NCBI GenBank assembly: GCA_029216955.1 | Contig: JANAVB010016200.1 | Location: 663,675 to 727,674, forward strand | Reading direction: 5' to 3' | Origin: Iris pallida | Lineage: Eukaryota > Streptophyta > Magnoliopsida > Asparagales > Iridaceae | Length of the DNA stretch: 64,000 nucleotides | Shown: positions 1-9,580 of the stretch, one piece after another | How positions within the stretch are numbered: position 1 is the stretch's first letter | Layout of the letters: every line of letters begins with the position of its first letter | Notes under the pieces: generated by a model | Told to the model about the DNA's origin: nothing | The model's database searches: none | What the model saw: only the letters and a program-made list of their open reading frames with translations | Program-made: the position numbers and the translations under genes

Positions 1-13
1 ATTATAGAATTTT

Positions 14-75
<62 letters not shown>

Positions 76-535
76 CTTAAAAAAAAAATATATATATATA
101 TATATATATTTCTTAGAATGTTGTTCGTGATTAATTTTATATTACTCTTTTTCATTTTTATCTTTGTTTTAGTTGGAAATTAGTTTGTTAGAACTTAGAA
201 TGGATTTTGGTGGACTCGAAGTTATGTTAAGAATCCTAAGAATTGAGTTTTGGTCTTTTGAGCTTATATTTTTGTGTTTTCATATAATTTTGAAATGAAT
301 TTTAGTGTACTTAAACTTATACTAAGAATTAAACTTAGTGATCGTGTTCGATCTTTTAAGCTCTTTTTTAGGTGTTTGCGACTTGTTACATATTATTCTA
401 ATAAATTTGATTAATTGCTTGCTTGGTAGAGGCTTGGCTTTGAAATTTAATGCTTCTAAAAAAATTAAAAAAAAAATATTTTTTCTAGGTTAAGAGGTTC
501 ATATGTGTGTTGATTGATCAAATGTTAAATGGTAA
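1..535. repeat. AT-rich non-coding DNA with (TA)n microsatellites
   Basis: Two (AT)n tracts are visible at about 16-72 and 88-109, separated by a short A-rich break. The rest is AT-rich sequence with stop codons in all frames and no recognisable motif. Confidence 0.9.
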
Positions 536-539
536 AATA

Positions 540-699
540 TCGATACCGAACAAAAATCGACCGAATACCGATTTAACTGAAACCGAAAAAACCGATTCTA
601 AATGGTACGATATTGGTATTGATTTTTTAAATACCGATTTTAAAAAATACCGAAAAATTTAACCAAATACCGACCGATTATACCGACGCTCACCCCTAC
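540..699. mobile_element. Possible hAT-type terminal fragment (CCGA-rich)
   Basis: The stretch is built from repeated ACCGA and CCGAATACCGA motifs and ends in GCTCACCCCTAC. Read on the other strand it begins GTAGGGGTGAGC followed by CGGT-rich sequence, the style seen at the ends of many non-autonomous plant hAT elements. No matching second terminus or 8-bp target duplication was found, so this is a fragment or a chance resemblance. Confidence 0.35.
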
Positions 700-1745
700 C
701 TTTGAGTGTTTTGACATTGTTTCCCTGAAGAAAACGAGGGAGGCGGGAGTAGAAAGATGTAAATAAGTTCTTTTAGGGGGTCTTTTAGTAGGTGAATTAA
801 TTTTTAATTTCTAAACGAAAACTAGATTAAAAAAATTGCCTCATGTGAGGGTCTTTTAAATTTTCTACTTACCTTTAGTATCATTATGCATATTGTATTA
901 CGAAAAAGTGGAATTAAGTAGTTGTATATGGAAATATGGGTTGGAAAAAAAAATGGAGAAGAGCGCTCACCAAATTTCATTCTTTATTTTAATTTTGTAA
1001 TTTCATTCTTTATTTTAATTTAGTAGATATGAATTTTTGGATATTTTATCTTTGACGAGTGGATCGGCACACATACCAAAATATTCTTCACATGGGTAAG
1101 CTTTTAAACTCAAATCCAAATATAATCCACATATATGATTGATATATACATGTCTAGATCTGAATATAATTATTTAAAGTTCAAATTTTGATTTAGGCCA
1201 AATTTATTTTCTTCGAATCTAACAATCCTGAATCATGTGTAACAGTTTCAAGACCATTTAAAAAATTGTAATTTAGTATCCGTTATTAAAATGATAATTG
1301 AACACAGATGATTGTTCACTCAGCATTACGAGCCCATAATATACTAATAGGCCAATGGTAGATTTTTTAAATCATAATGTAAAAGACGACCACATAATTG
1401 ACTAATCGACGAATGGTAGACTTTTGAAACGATGACCAAGTATGACATCTAATCTTATATTTTTCAAATTTTGGACTCAAAATTCTAATTAATTAATTTT
1501 TTTCTTAGTAGTTGAACATATTATTTACAATGTTAGTTTTCTCTAATATCTTACTTCAAAAATCTTTCTTCAACACGTCTGGCATGATAGAATTATTTTT
1601 TGTCCAAGTATTAATATCTTTTTCATCTTTTTTTTATTCATCTATTGTATCATGCTTTTCGTTTAAGTTTTTCGCACTCAAAATCACAATTATCTTTAAA
1701 TCAAACAGATAATATTTACCCTAAGAATTAATAAAATAAGGTTTT
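700..1745. other. AT-rich spacer without recognisable feature
   Basis: No gene, RNA or repeat was recognised. Open frames here are short and of low complexity. Confidence 0.6.
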
Positions 1746-1833
1746 GTTTTAACTTGATACCCTCAACGAGTGAATATTTTCAACTTGTTTAGTTTTAACT
1801 TGATACCCTCAACGAGTGAATATTTTCAACTTG
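1746..1833. repeat. 46-bp tandem duplication, also present inverted at 9463-9499
   Basis: A 42-bp segment (1746-1787) is repeated identically at 1792-1833. The same sequence occurs in reverse complement at 9463-9499 with about three differences over 36 bp. Before Copia-1 inserted, the inverted arms would have been about 350 bp apart. The right arm lies just upstream of an LTR tail and an initiator-Met type primer site, so both may belong to the LTR of an older copia element split by Copia-1. Confidence 0.8.
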
Positions 1834-1903
1834 ACATCCTAAACTTTGATATGTGCCAACTTGATATCCGAAAAATGAGAGAAAAATAACCATGTTCATC
1901 CAC

Positions 1904-1905
<2 letters not shown>

Positions 1906-1954
<49 letters not shown>
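1906..1954. repeat. (CT)n microsatellite
   Basis: About 24 CT units in a row. It is followed by a C-rich then G-rich patch (about 1960-2140) that contains no convincing gene. Confidence 0.97.
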
Positions 1955-1956
<2 letters not shown>

Positions 1957-2742
1957 ATCCCTGCCCCCCCAACCCATACCCACCTCCGGCTGCACCACCC
2001 CACCCCCCTCTCTTCGCGCACGTTGGCGCAGCTACTCCCGCCGCTACTGCTCATAGAGAGAGGGGAGGTGGTCAGTCAGGAAGGAGGGGGGGCATTTCGG
2101 AGGGGGTGGGGGACAATTAAAGGATGGGGGTTGGGTGAGGAAGGAGCAATAATTTTATTTTTATTTTACTTTTTGTTGGGGCATTTGTATTCTTGACATG
2201 TAGAGAACTTGTTCTCAACATGCTTAGTGAAGTTTTAGTCCCACATCAGAAATACACCATGTGGTATCTCAACATATATAGGCTTCTATGTATTGTTGGG
2301 ATGTGCACATGGGTGGTGACCCAAAGGTGGGAACCATGTGGGTGATTTTACTAAGAGGTAAGAATAAGGCTCTATGGTAAGCTTCTAGCTTTTTGCTCTT
2401 GGAAAATTTATTTTCATGGGAGCTAAGCCCCATAGGGACTTAGCGACTCGGACTCGGACTCGGACTCGGACACGGACTCGGGCTCAAGGGCTCATGAGGC
2501 GTAATGTGGCATTTTGTTGGCGCACTTTGCACTTAGCACGTCAGCATCGTTGCCTGGGTGCACAGTGTGAGCAGCGTACGCAGCGTGCGTAGTGTGCGTA
2601 AAGTGCAAATCACGCTGGTTACGCGAGTGGCACAACTTGCGGCAGAACATGTCTTTGCATGTTCAGAGCGGTTGCTCCATGTTCGGGGTAGTTATTACCA
2701 CGTCCCTAACATTGTGCTAACCGGGCAGTTGTTGCAGGGGCC

Positions 2743-2749
2743 TATATAA
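2743..2749 (+). promoter_or_regulatory. TATA box of Copia-1 5' LTR
   Basis: TATATAA within GGGGCCTATATAAGGTCTC, conserved at 8965-8971 in the 3' LTR and, reversed, at 13825-13831 in a Copia-2 LTR. Transcription (the start of R) would be expected about 30 bp downstream. Confidence 0.75.
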
Positions 2750-2963
2750 GGTCTCTTCCTTCTCTCTCACAAAATAGGGACTAATACACAGGTAGTAGAC
2801 AGAAAGTTTACAAGTATTTAGAAGCTGTGAGAGAGAAGAGAGGTATTGTACCAGCGTTGATTTTTGCAGGGGAGTTCGTGTTCATCCGAGGAGTCAGAAG
2901 AGCAAGAGTGTTCCAAGTTCTCCGACGAACTTGCTGGTTCCTGGAAGCTATTCGTGTGGGGCG

Positions 2964-2977
2964 AATAAAGCTTTGAG
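2964..2977 (+). promoter_or_regulatory. Polyadenylation hexamer overlapping a segment complementary to the leader
   Basis: AATAAA at 2964-2969 is followed directly by GCTTTGAG. The 12 nt TAAAGCTTTGAG at 2966-2977 are the exact reverse complement of the element leader at 3232-3243. The hexamer, about 220 bp after the TATA box, is a plausible signal for the end of R. Confidence 0.6.
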
Positions 2978-3229
2978 CAACGGTGATCATTCACCCCAGG
3001 AGGAGTTTTTCCATCTTTCGCCTGTCACCTTCTTCGTTTATCAGAATTCTATTAGCGCACCTTCGGTGAAGTGTTTACGTTGGTAGAAATCTGTGCACCT
3101 TCTGTGAAGTGTTACATTAGTAGAATTTCTGTTACGTACCTTCTGTAAAGTGTTACGTAATAATGATTGTTTTTACAATTGTTAGAAATTTTCAGTTTTC
3201 CATTGAAAAATTATGCCCCGGCACTAACA

Positions 3230-3251
3230 ATCTCAAAGCTTTAACGCTACG
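3230..3251 (+). other. Copia-1 leader: non-canonical primer-binding region
   Basis: Plant copia elements usually start the internal region with TGGTATCAGAGC, complementary to initiator tRNA-Met. Here the LTR is followed by ATCTCAAAGCTTTAACGC and then the gag ATG 22 nt after the LTR. The same leader occurs in Copia-2, so it is a property of the family, not decay of one copy. Its CTCAAAGCTTTA core pairs with the LTR segment 2966-2977. Confidence 0.6.
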
Positions 3252-4148
3252 ATGGAAAACGTTAATGTTTCACTCTTCAATTCTGACTTTTGTAAGTTAG
3301 AAAAGTTTGATGGCGAACATTACCAAGTCTGGAAGAGGAAGGTTTATCTCACCCTTCAACTCAAAGTCGTAGATCACGTGCTTCTGGAGGAAGAACCTAT
3401 TGTTCCAGATGTTGGGTCTGCTGCCGCAATCACTGCGGCTACTAAACTTTAAGCAAAATGGAGACGGGAAAATAGTATTTGCAGGCTGCTTATCCTAAAT
3501 GATATGGAAGATTCCCTTGCAGAATCCTATTCTAAGAAGACTATCGCTAGAGACATATGAGAGTCTTTAGAAAAACTCTACGAAGAAGACAAGAACTGCA
3601 GTAAAATCTTTGTAGTTGAACGATATCACAAGTGGTTCTTTGAAGACGAAAAGTCTATGCTGCCGCAGGTGAAGGAGTTCCTGAAACTGTGACAGAAGCT
3701 GGAAGACGAGACGATGCCCCTCCCCGACAAGTTTATTGTTGGAGGGATTGTCTCAAAGCTCTCCGCTGGGTGGAGCAAGTTCTACGCAAATATGTATAGG
3801 AAGAAGCTGAAGATCACCCTTGAAGATCTCCTGCAGGAAATCTATGTTGAGGACCAGATGCGGGCTCAACTGAAGGTGGACGCACTATCCAAGCAATTGG
3901 CTAACGCCAATCTGGTGCATTCAAGGGAACCAAGGGGAAAGCATGCGGCTTCCCAAAGCATGAAGAAGGACCTTGACAATCTAAAAGTCAAGGGTACTTC
4001 AATGAAGAAGAAGAAGCCAAAGTCCCACTTGGCTTGCTTCAAGTGTGGCAAGCAGGGCCACTTTAAGAATGAGTGCAAAGCAAAAGCCAAACAATCGGAG
4101 CAAAGAGCGCCTAGTAAGGTAACTATGATCACTGATTGCGCAGGTTGA
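3252..4148 (+). pseudogene. gag: Copia-1 gag (broken)
   Basis: Gag is the capsid and nucleocapsid part of the copia polyprotein. It forms the particle and binds the RNA. The start is the first ATG after the LTR (3252). The frame reads a typical copia gag N-terminus (KFDGEHYQVWKRKV) but is stopped by TAA at 3450, TGA at 3558 and TGA at 3690. At the homologous sites Copia-2 has CAA, TGG and CGA-type codons. The nucleocapsid zinc knuckle CFKCGKQGHFKNEC is intact at 4035-4076 (CX2CX4HX4C). After it, a 14-nt deletion near 4135, bounded by GAT on both sides, moves gag out of frame with the protease and ends the frame at 4148. Not functional. Confidence 0.93.
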
Positions 4149-5547
4149 TGCAGTAGGAACTGATGCTGACTGGTGGGTAGACACTGGAGCCACCTGCCAT
4201 GTTTGCTCCAGCAAGGAGTGGTTCACCACCTACGCTCCTACTTCTGATGTGGTTATGGTGGCGAATCAGGCACAAGCTGAAGTACTTGGGATCGGGACAG
4301 TGGTATTGAAGCTGACTTCTGGCAAGTCTCTGACGCTTCAAGGCATGAAGTATGTACCTGCTATCGCCAAGAATCTGATCTCAGGAGACCTACTCTGCAA
4401 AGAAGGCCTCAGGATGGACATCAATGCTGGCCAGATGGTGATATCTATCACGAGAATATATTTCGGAAAAGTTTTTTATACCGAAGGAATGTTCAAAATT
4501 CAGCTTGTAAATCAGTTCAATGTTGTTAATACAATCACTCATTCTGCTTATACTTTTGAGTTGTGGCATAATAGGCTAGGACATGTTCATTCTAAACGAA
4601 TTAACAGAATATCTAGTCTAGGGCTTATCTCCAAGTGTGGGGGTAAGGTAGAGAAATGCGAAGTTTGTGCTCAAACTAAGATCACAAAGAAACCCTTTCC
4701 TCGGGTTAATCGAAGTACAGATCTTCTGGAGTTAGTACACTCAGATATCTGTGACTTCAAACAGTTCTCTACAAAGGCCGGGATGAAGTATTTCACAACC
4801 TTCATCGATGACTTCTCTAAGTATGCGTTCGTCTACTTGCTGAAGGCTAAAGACGAAGCATTTGAGAAGTTCAAGGAGTTCAGGACCGAAGCTGAGCGGC
4901 AAACAGGACAACAACTCAAAAGAATAAGAAGTGATCGGGGTGGGGAGTATAGGTCTTATGAATTTGCATCATTCTGCAAAGAACATGGAATTGTCAATGA
5001 GACTATGGCTCCGTACTCTCCTCAATCCAATGGAGTAGCTGAGAGGAAAAACAAAACGTTGACAGAAATGATAAACTCAATACTGTTGACTGCGGGTCTT
5101 CCCAAGCACTGGAGAGAAGCTGCACTGACGGCCACTTTTATTCTGAATAGGATGCCTCATGCAACTTCTGACATTACTCCTCATGAACTCTGGTTCAAAG
5201 TCAGACCTAACTTGAATGTCATTCGAGTGTGGGGGTGTCTGGCATATGTCAAGCTTTCAGATCTGAAGATTCGGAAGCTTGGGACAAGGACTACTAAGAC
5301 GTTCTTCTTGGGTTATGCCGAGAAGAGTGATGCTCGGAGATTTCTTGATATTGAGTCAAATTATATCATTGAATCTCGCGATGCAGAATATTTTGAAGAC
5401 AAATTTGCAAGGCACAAGAATATTATTCTTGCGGATGTTCCGAAGAATAATGAGGATGCGCAAGTCTTCAATGAAGATGTGGTCCAAGAAGATGTTGTTG
5501 TTGAAATAATGGTTGAACCAGATCTCGCTGAGCCGTCAACGAAGTGA
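4143..5547 (+). pseudogene. pol: Copia-1 protease and integrase region
   Basis: The region encodes the aspartic protease that cuts the polyprotein, then the integrase that inserts cDNA. The protease motif DTGA is at 4180-4191. The integrase zinc-binding HHCC domain lies at about 4565-4680 (LWHNRLGH ... CEVCAQTK). The catalytic triad is complete: Asp at 4744, Asp at 4933 and Glu at 5041, the last two 35 residues apart as in D-D-35-E integrases. The GKxxPHELW and WGCLAYVK-type C-terminal segment follows. From 4249 the frame is open for 432 codons. It ends at TGA 5545-5547 where Copia-2 has an Arg codon (CGA). This is the best preserved part of Copia-1, but it has lost its fusion to gag by the 14-nt deletion upstream. 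Confidence 0.94.
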
Positions 5548-7138
5548 GTGAGGAGGCCGAAGGACTTCGGAAGTGACTTTGTCACCTATATGTGGAAGCA
5601 GATCCGCTTACCTATGATGAGGCGATAAAGACCGGAGATGCAATTTTCTGGAGGGAGGCAATTGACAATGAAATTGAATCCATCACCTCCAATAACACTT
5701 GGGTGTTGGTTGATCTTCCTGAAGGAGCAAAACCCATCGGATGCAAATGGATCTTCAAGAAGAAGATGAAAGCAGACAAAACTATTGACAAGTTCAAGGC
5801 TAGGCTAGTAGCCAAGGGGTTTCCTCAGAAGCAGGGAATCGACTACTTTGACACGTATGCTGCAGTAGCCCGGATGACTACCATCAGAATGTTGATTGCT
5901 TTCGCAGCGATACATAAGATGGTGATACATCAGATGGATGTGAAAACGGCTTTCCTAAATGGCAAGCTGACCGAAGAAATTTATATGCAACAACCAGAGA
6001 GATTTGTCGTCAAGGGTCTTGAAGACAAAGTCTGCAAGTTGGTAAAATCTTTGTACGGTCTTAAACAGGCTCCCAAGATGAGGCATGAGAAATTTGACAA
6101 AGTTACAAGGTCAAATGACTACATGGTCAGCGAGACGGACAAGTGTGTTTACACGAAGTTCGCTAATGGAAGAGGTATGATCGTTTGTCTGTATGTGGAC
6201 GACATGCTTATCCTAGGTACGGATATGAGCTGTGTCACGGAGACAAAGAGGTTCATCTCGAGCAAGTTCAGTATGAAGGACTTGGGGGAAGCTGATATGA
6301 TCTTAGGGATCAAGATCATCCGGACAGATACTGGACTAGCGCTGTCACAGTCTCATTATATTGAGAAGATGATCACTCGTTATGGGTATCGGGATCTTTC
6401 AGGGATCGATACGTCGTACAGGTGTGATCTGAAGCTGAAGCCTAATTCAGGGAAATGCGTCAGGCAGCTGGAGTATGTAAGCGTAATCGGGAGTTTGATG
6501 TATGTTACTACTGCCACAAGGCCTGACATAGCTTTTGCCGTGGAAATGTTGAGTCGTTTCACAAGTAACCCTGGTGTTGAACACTGGAAGGCTGTGAAAC
6601 GGGTTATGAGATATCTCAAGAAGACTCAGACATATGCACTGTACTACAGCGAAGATCCGCAGATAGTGGAAGGCTTCAGTGATGTCAGCTGGTGCTCAGA
6701 TTTGGAGAGCGAGAGGTCCACAGGTGGATATATTTCCACAATGGGTGGAGATGCTATATCATGGAAGTCGAAGAAGCAGATAATGCTCTTACGATCATCC
6801 ATGGAATCTGAGTTCTTTCTACTTGACACCGCAGCCGAGGAAACAGAATGGCTTCGGGAGCTCATGTATGATCTTTCAGTGGTTGGGCACAAATACCGGC
6901 AATACCGATATACTGCGACAACCAGGCGACTACGACGGTGGCATCAAATGACCTCTTCAACGGAAAGAAGAGGACTGTGCGGTTAAAGTACAGGACAGTA
7001 CACGATCTTATTAAAAGAGGTATAATTGCAGTGATTGATGTTCGGAGTCAGGAAAACCTGGCGGATCCGTTCACCAAGGGCCTCAGACGCCAGTTGGTCG
7101 ATGACTCAGCATGTAAAATGGGCTTAAAGGCATTCTGA
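5548..7138 (+). pseudogene. pol: Copia-1 reverse transcriptase and RNase H
   Basis: This is the copia-type reverse transcriptase (RVT_2 family) followed by RNase H. After the stop at 5545 a 1-nt deletion at about 5589 shifts the frame relative to Copia-2; the rest is open from 5592 to 6986. Visible RT blocks are WVLVDLPEGAKPIGCKW, HQMDVKTAFLNG and the catalytic YVDD at 6192-6203. RNase H shows the SDxSW block near 6675 and the SSMESEF block near 6800. A further 1-nt loss in a G run near 6888 breaks RNase H. The last part continues in another frame at 6938-7138 and ends with the family C-terminus ADPFTKGL ... GLKAF. Not functional as read. Confidence 0.94.
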
Positions 7139-8228
7139 TATTAGTTATTATATTCCTACCATAAAGTTTTATGATATTAGTTCAAAGATTTATCTACTAG
7201 GCATCTAGCTTTTGGTTCAAGGGAGGAGCATTAACTGGAAGAATATCAGGAACGGTGGGTACATATTCTATTGGGCATGGAGAGGTTACGGACCTATAAC
7301 CACTGTTGTCTACTATTGTTTTTCTGTAGAAAATAGTTCCTGTGGGAAGGTTGGCTTAATTGTCTTAATGAGTTCTCAGGTAGAGTGAATGCCTGGTGTA
7401 CTTTACAGGAAGCACGGTAGAGCAGCACTACAAAGAGTGAAACTCCATGCTATAGTGGGATGACTCCATGATGAGGTTCCTATATGTGGGGTGCTGCCCA
7501 GGAATAGGATAAAGCCTCGGCTTTGCAGGCCAAGTCACAGCGGCGTAGCACCACAAATAGGCAGTTAGCCTAATATTGTATGTTAAAAATAAAGAGGGGT
7601 GTAGTCAGCACTACAAAGAGGAGGAGTTCCTCATGTTACAGTGGCACGACACCACGATGAGGTACCCGGTTAGGGATAAAGCCTCGGCCTTCCAAGCCAT
7701 ATCGTTGCGGCGTAACACCGCAAGAGAGCCTAAGGCTTCATGCTGGGTAGTTTGGCTCTACAAAGAGGCAGTTGCCTCATGCTACAGTAGTATGACACTA
7801 CAAAGGTTCCCAGATATGGGGTGATTCCCAGGGAGGGGCAATACCTTGTCTTCGGGCCATGTCATAGCGGCATAGCACCGCAAGGGGAGCGTAAAGCGTT
7901 CCATGTCATGTCTCTTTATAATAAACTCACCTATAGTGTATGGACAGAGATATCAGGCCGTCTCTTGAGGGTAAACTTGTAGACGCCCAAAAGTATACAC
8001 TGAAACCAGGCTGGCACAGGGCCTTTAATGTGCATAGCCAGAAGCACATGTGACTACATTATGTGAGTGGGAACAACTTCAGCTATGGTGCAGAATTCAA
8101 GGCTTAGTCCATTCTTGTATTATAGTCTGTTGTTCAACCCATGCGTGAAGATTCAAGTCATCGCGATATCTCTCCTAATAAATGATGGACAGTCACTGTG
8201 GGGAACACTCGAACCCATATATATTGAG
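7139..8228 (+). repeat. Copia-1 3' non-coding region with degenerate ~160-bp repeats
   Basis: About 1.1 kb separates the pol stop from the 3' LTR. Within 7420-7890 a unit recurs about three times with the core GCCTCGGC...CAAGCCA....GCGGCGTA.CACCGCAA, alternating with an ACTACAAAGAG..GA..TCC.CATG core. The same region is found inverted in Copia-2 (14930-15450), so the arrangement belongs to the family. No open frame is conserved between the two copies, which argues against an extra gene. Confidence 0.75.
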
Positions 8229-8241
8229 ATATGTGGGGGAT
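8229..8241 (+). other. Polypurine tract of Copia-1
   Basis: ATATGTGGGGGAT directly abuts the 3' LTR. The equivalent tract ATATGGGGGAT abuts the 3' LTR of Copia-2 on the - strand (14612-14622). This purine run is the expected plus-strand primer for reverse transcription. Confidence 0.8.
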
Positions 8242-9451
8242 TGTTGGGGCATTTGTATTCTTGACATGTAGATAACTTGTTTTCAACATGCTTAGTGAAG
8301 TTTTAGTCCCACATCGGAAATGCACCATGTGGTATCTCAACATATATAGGCTTCTATGTATTGTTGGGGTGTGCACATGGGTGGTGACCCAAAGGTGGGA
8401 ACCATGTGGGTAATTTTACTAAGAGGTAAGAATAAGGCTCTATGGTAAGCTTCTAGCTTTTTGCTCTTGGGAAATTTATTTCCATGGGAGCTAAGCCCCA
8501 TAGGGGCTTAGCGACTCGGACTCGGACTCGGACTCGGACACGAACTCGGGCTCAAAGGCTCATGAGGCGTAATGTGGCATTTTGTTGGCGCACTTTGTAC
8601 TTAGCACATCAGCATCGTCGCTAGGCACATAGTGCGCTTAAGTTGCGCTCGTTACGCGAGCCCAGTTACGCGGTCCGTTACGCGAGCCCAGTTACGTGCG
8701 CTATGTTACGCGGGCCTCGTTACGCGAGCCCAGTTACGCCGGTCCAGTTACGCAGCCCAGTACGCGCAGTGTGCGCAGCGTGCGCAGCGTACGTAGAATG
8801 TGCGACGTACGCAGTGTACGTAAAGTGCAAATCACGCTGGTTACGCGAGTGGCACAACTTGCGACAGAACGTGTCTTTGTATGTTCAAAGCGGTTGCTCC
8901 ATGTTCGGGGTGGTTATTACCACGTCCCTAATATTGTGCTAACCGAACAGTTGTTGCAGGGGCCTATATAAGGTCTCCTCCTTCTCTCTCACAAAATATG
9001 GACTAATACACAGGTAGTAGACAGAAAGTTTACAAGTATTTAGAAGCTGTAAGAGAGAAGAGAGGTATTGTACCAGCGTTGAGTTTTGTACGGGAGTTCA
9101 TGTTTATCCGAGGAGTCAGAAGAGCAAGAGTGTTCCAAGTTCTCCGACGAACTTGCTGGTTCCTGAAAGCTATTCGTGTGGGGCGAATAAAGCTTTGAGC
9201 AACGGTGATCATTCACCCCCACAGGAGTTTTTCCATCTTTCGCCAGTCACCTTCTTCGTTTATCAGAATTCTATTAGCGCACCTTCGGTGAAGTGTTTGC
9301 GTTGGTAGAAATCTGTGCACCTTCTGTGAAGTGTTGTATTAGTAGAATTTCTGTTACGTACCTTTTGTGAAGTGTTACGTAATAACGATTGTTTTTACAA
9401 CTGTTACGAATTCTCAGTTTTCCATCGAAAAATTGTGCCCCGGCACTAACA
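8242..9451 (+). repeat. Copia-1 3' LTR (1210 bp)
   Basis: Direct repeat of 2174-3229 with the same termini. It retains an array of TTACGCGAGCCCAG-like units (about 8632-8765) and a following array of GCGCAGCGTGC-like units (about 8765-8820) that are reduced in the 5' LTR. TATA box at 8965-8971 and AATAAA at 9186-9191. Confidence 0.96.
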
Positions 9452-9565
9452 TTTTTGTATATTAAGTTGAAAATATTCAATAGTTGATGGTATCAAGTTG
9501 TCGAATAAAAATATTTTATTCGATCCAAAGACAATATTTTTTAACACCAGACAATATTTTTAACA
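9452..9565 (+). repeat. Tail of an older copia-type LTR
   Basis: The sequence ends in TTTTTAACA and is followed two bases later by TGGTATCAGAG, the classic initiator tRNA-Met primer site. This marks the 3' end of an LTR. The LTR start must lie left of Copia-1, probably near the duplicated segment at 1746-1833, but its first base could not be fixed. Confidence 0.6.
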
Positions 9566-9567
9566 AT

Positions 9568-9580
9568 TGGTATCAGAGTC
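9568..9580 (+). other. Initiator tRNA-Met type primer-binding site of decayed copia
   Basis: TGGTATCAGAGTC right after an LTR-like AACA terminus. This is the standard copia primer site and contrasts with the unusual leader of Copia-1 and Copia-2. Confidence 0.75.

Larger units (their letters stand above)
2174..3229 (+). repeat. Copia-1 5' LTR (1056 bp)
   Basis: It starts TGTTGG and ends CTAACA, forming the TG..CA ends with short TGTT/AACA inverted termini. It carries a GACTCG hexamer array (about 2448-2490), a TATA box (2743-2749) and a polyadenylation hexamer (2964-2969). It is about 150 bp shorter than the 3' LTR because most of the TTACGCGAGCCCAG array found at 8632-8765 is missing. Near the 3' end a degenerate motif with core CTTC.GTGAAGTGTT is repeated three times. 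Confidence 0.96.
2174..9451 (+). mobile_element. Copia-1: complete, disabled Ty1/copia LTR retrotransposon
   Basis: Two long direct repeats begin TGTTGGGGCA and end GGCACTAACA. They flank a gag-protease-integrase-RT-RNaseH region in that order, which defines Ty1/copia. The flanks are T-rich: CTTTT before and TTTTT after the element, so the target duplication is imperfect or ambiguous. Coding is interrupted by four stop codons and three frameshifts relative to Copia-2, so this copy cannot make its own proteins. A purine-rich tract, ATATGTGGGGGAT, lies immediately before the 3' LTR. The element sits between the inverted arms of an older repeat, probably inside an old copia LTR. It is of the same family as Copia-2 at 13261-31094. 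Confidence 0.97.

Noticed and set aside
1795..1998. Arg-Glu repeat ORF on the - strand
   Set aside because: Translation of the (CT)n microsatellite.
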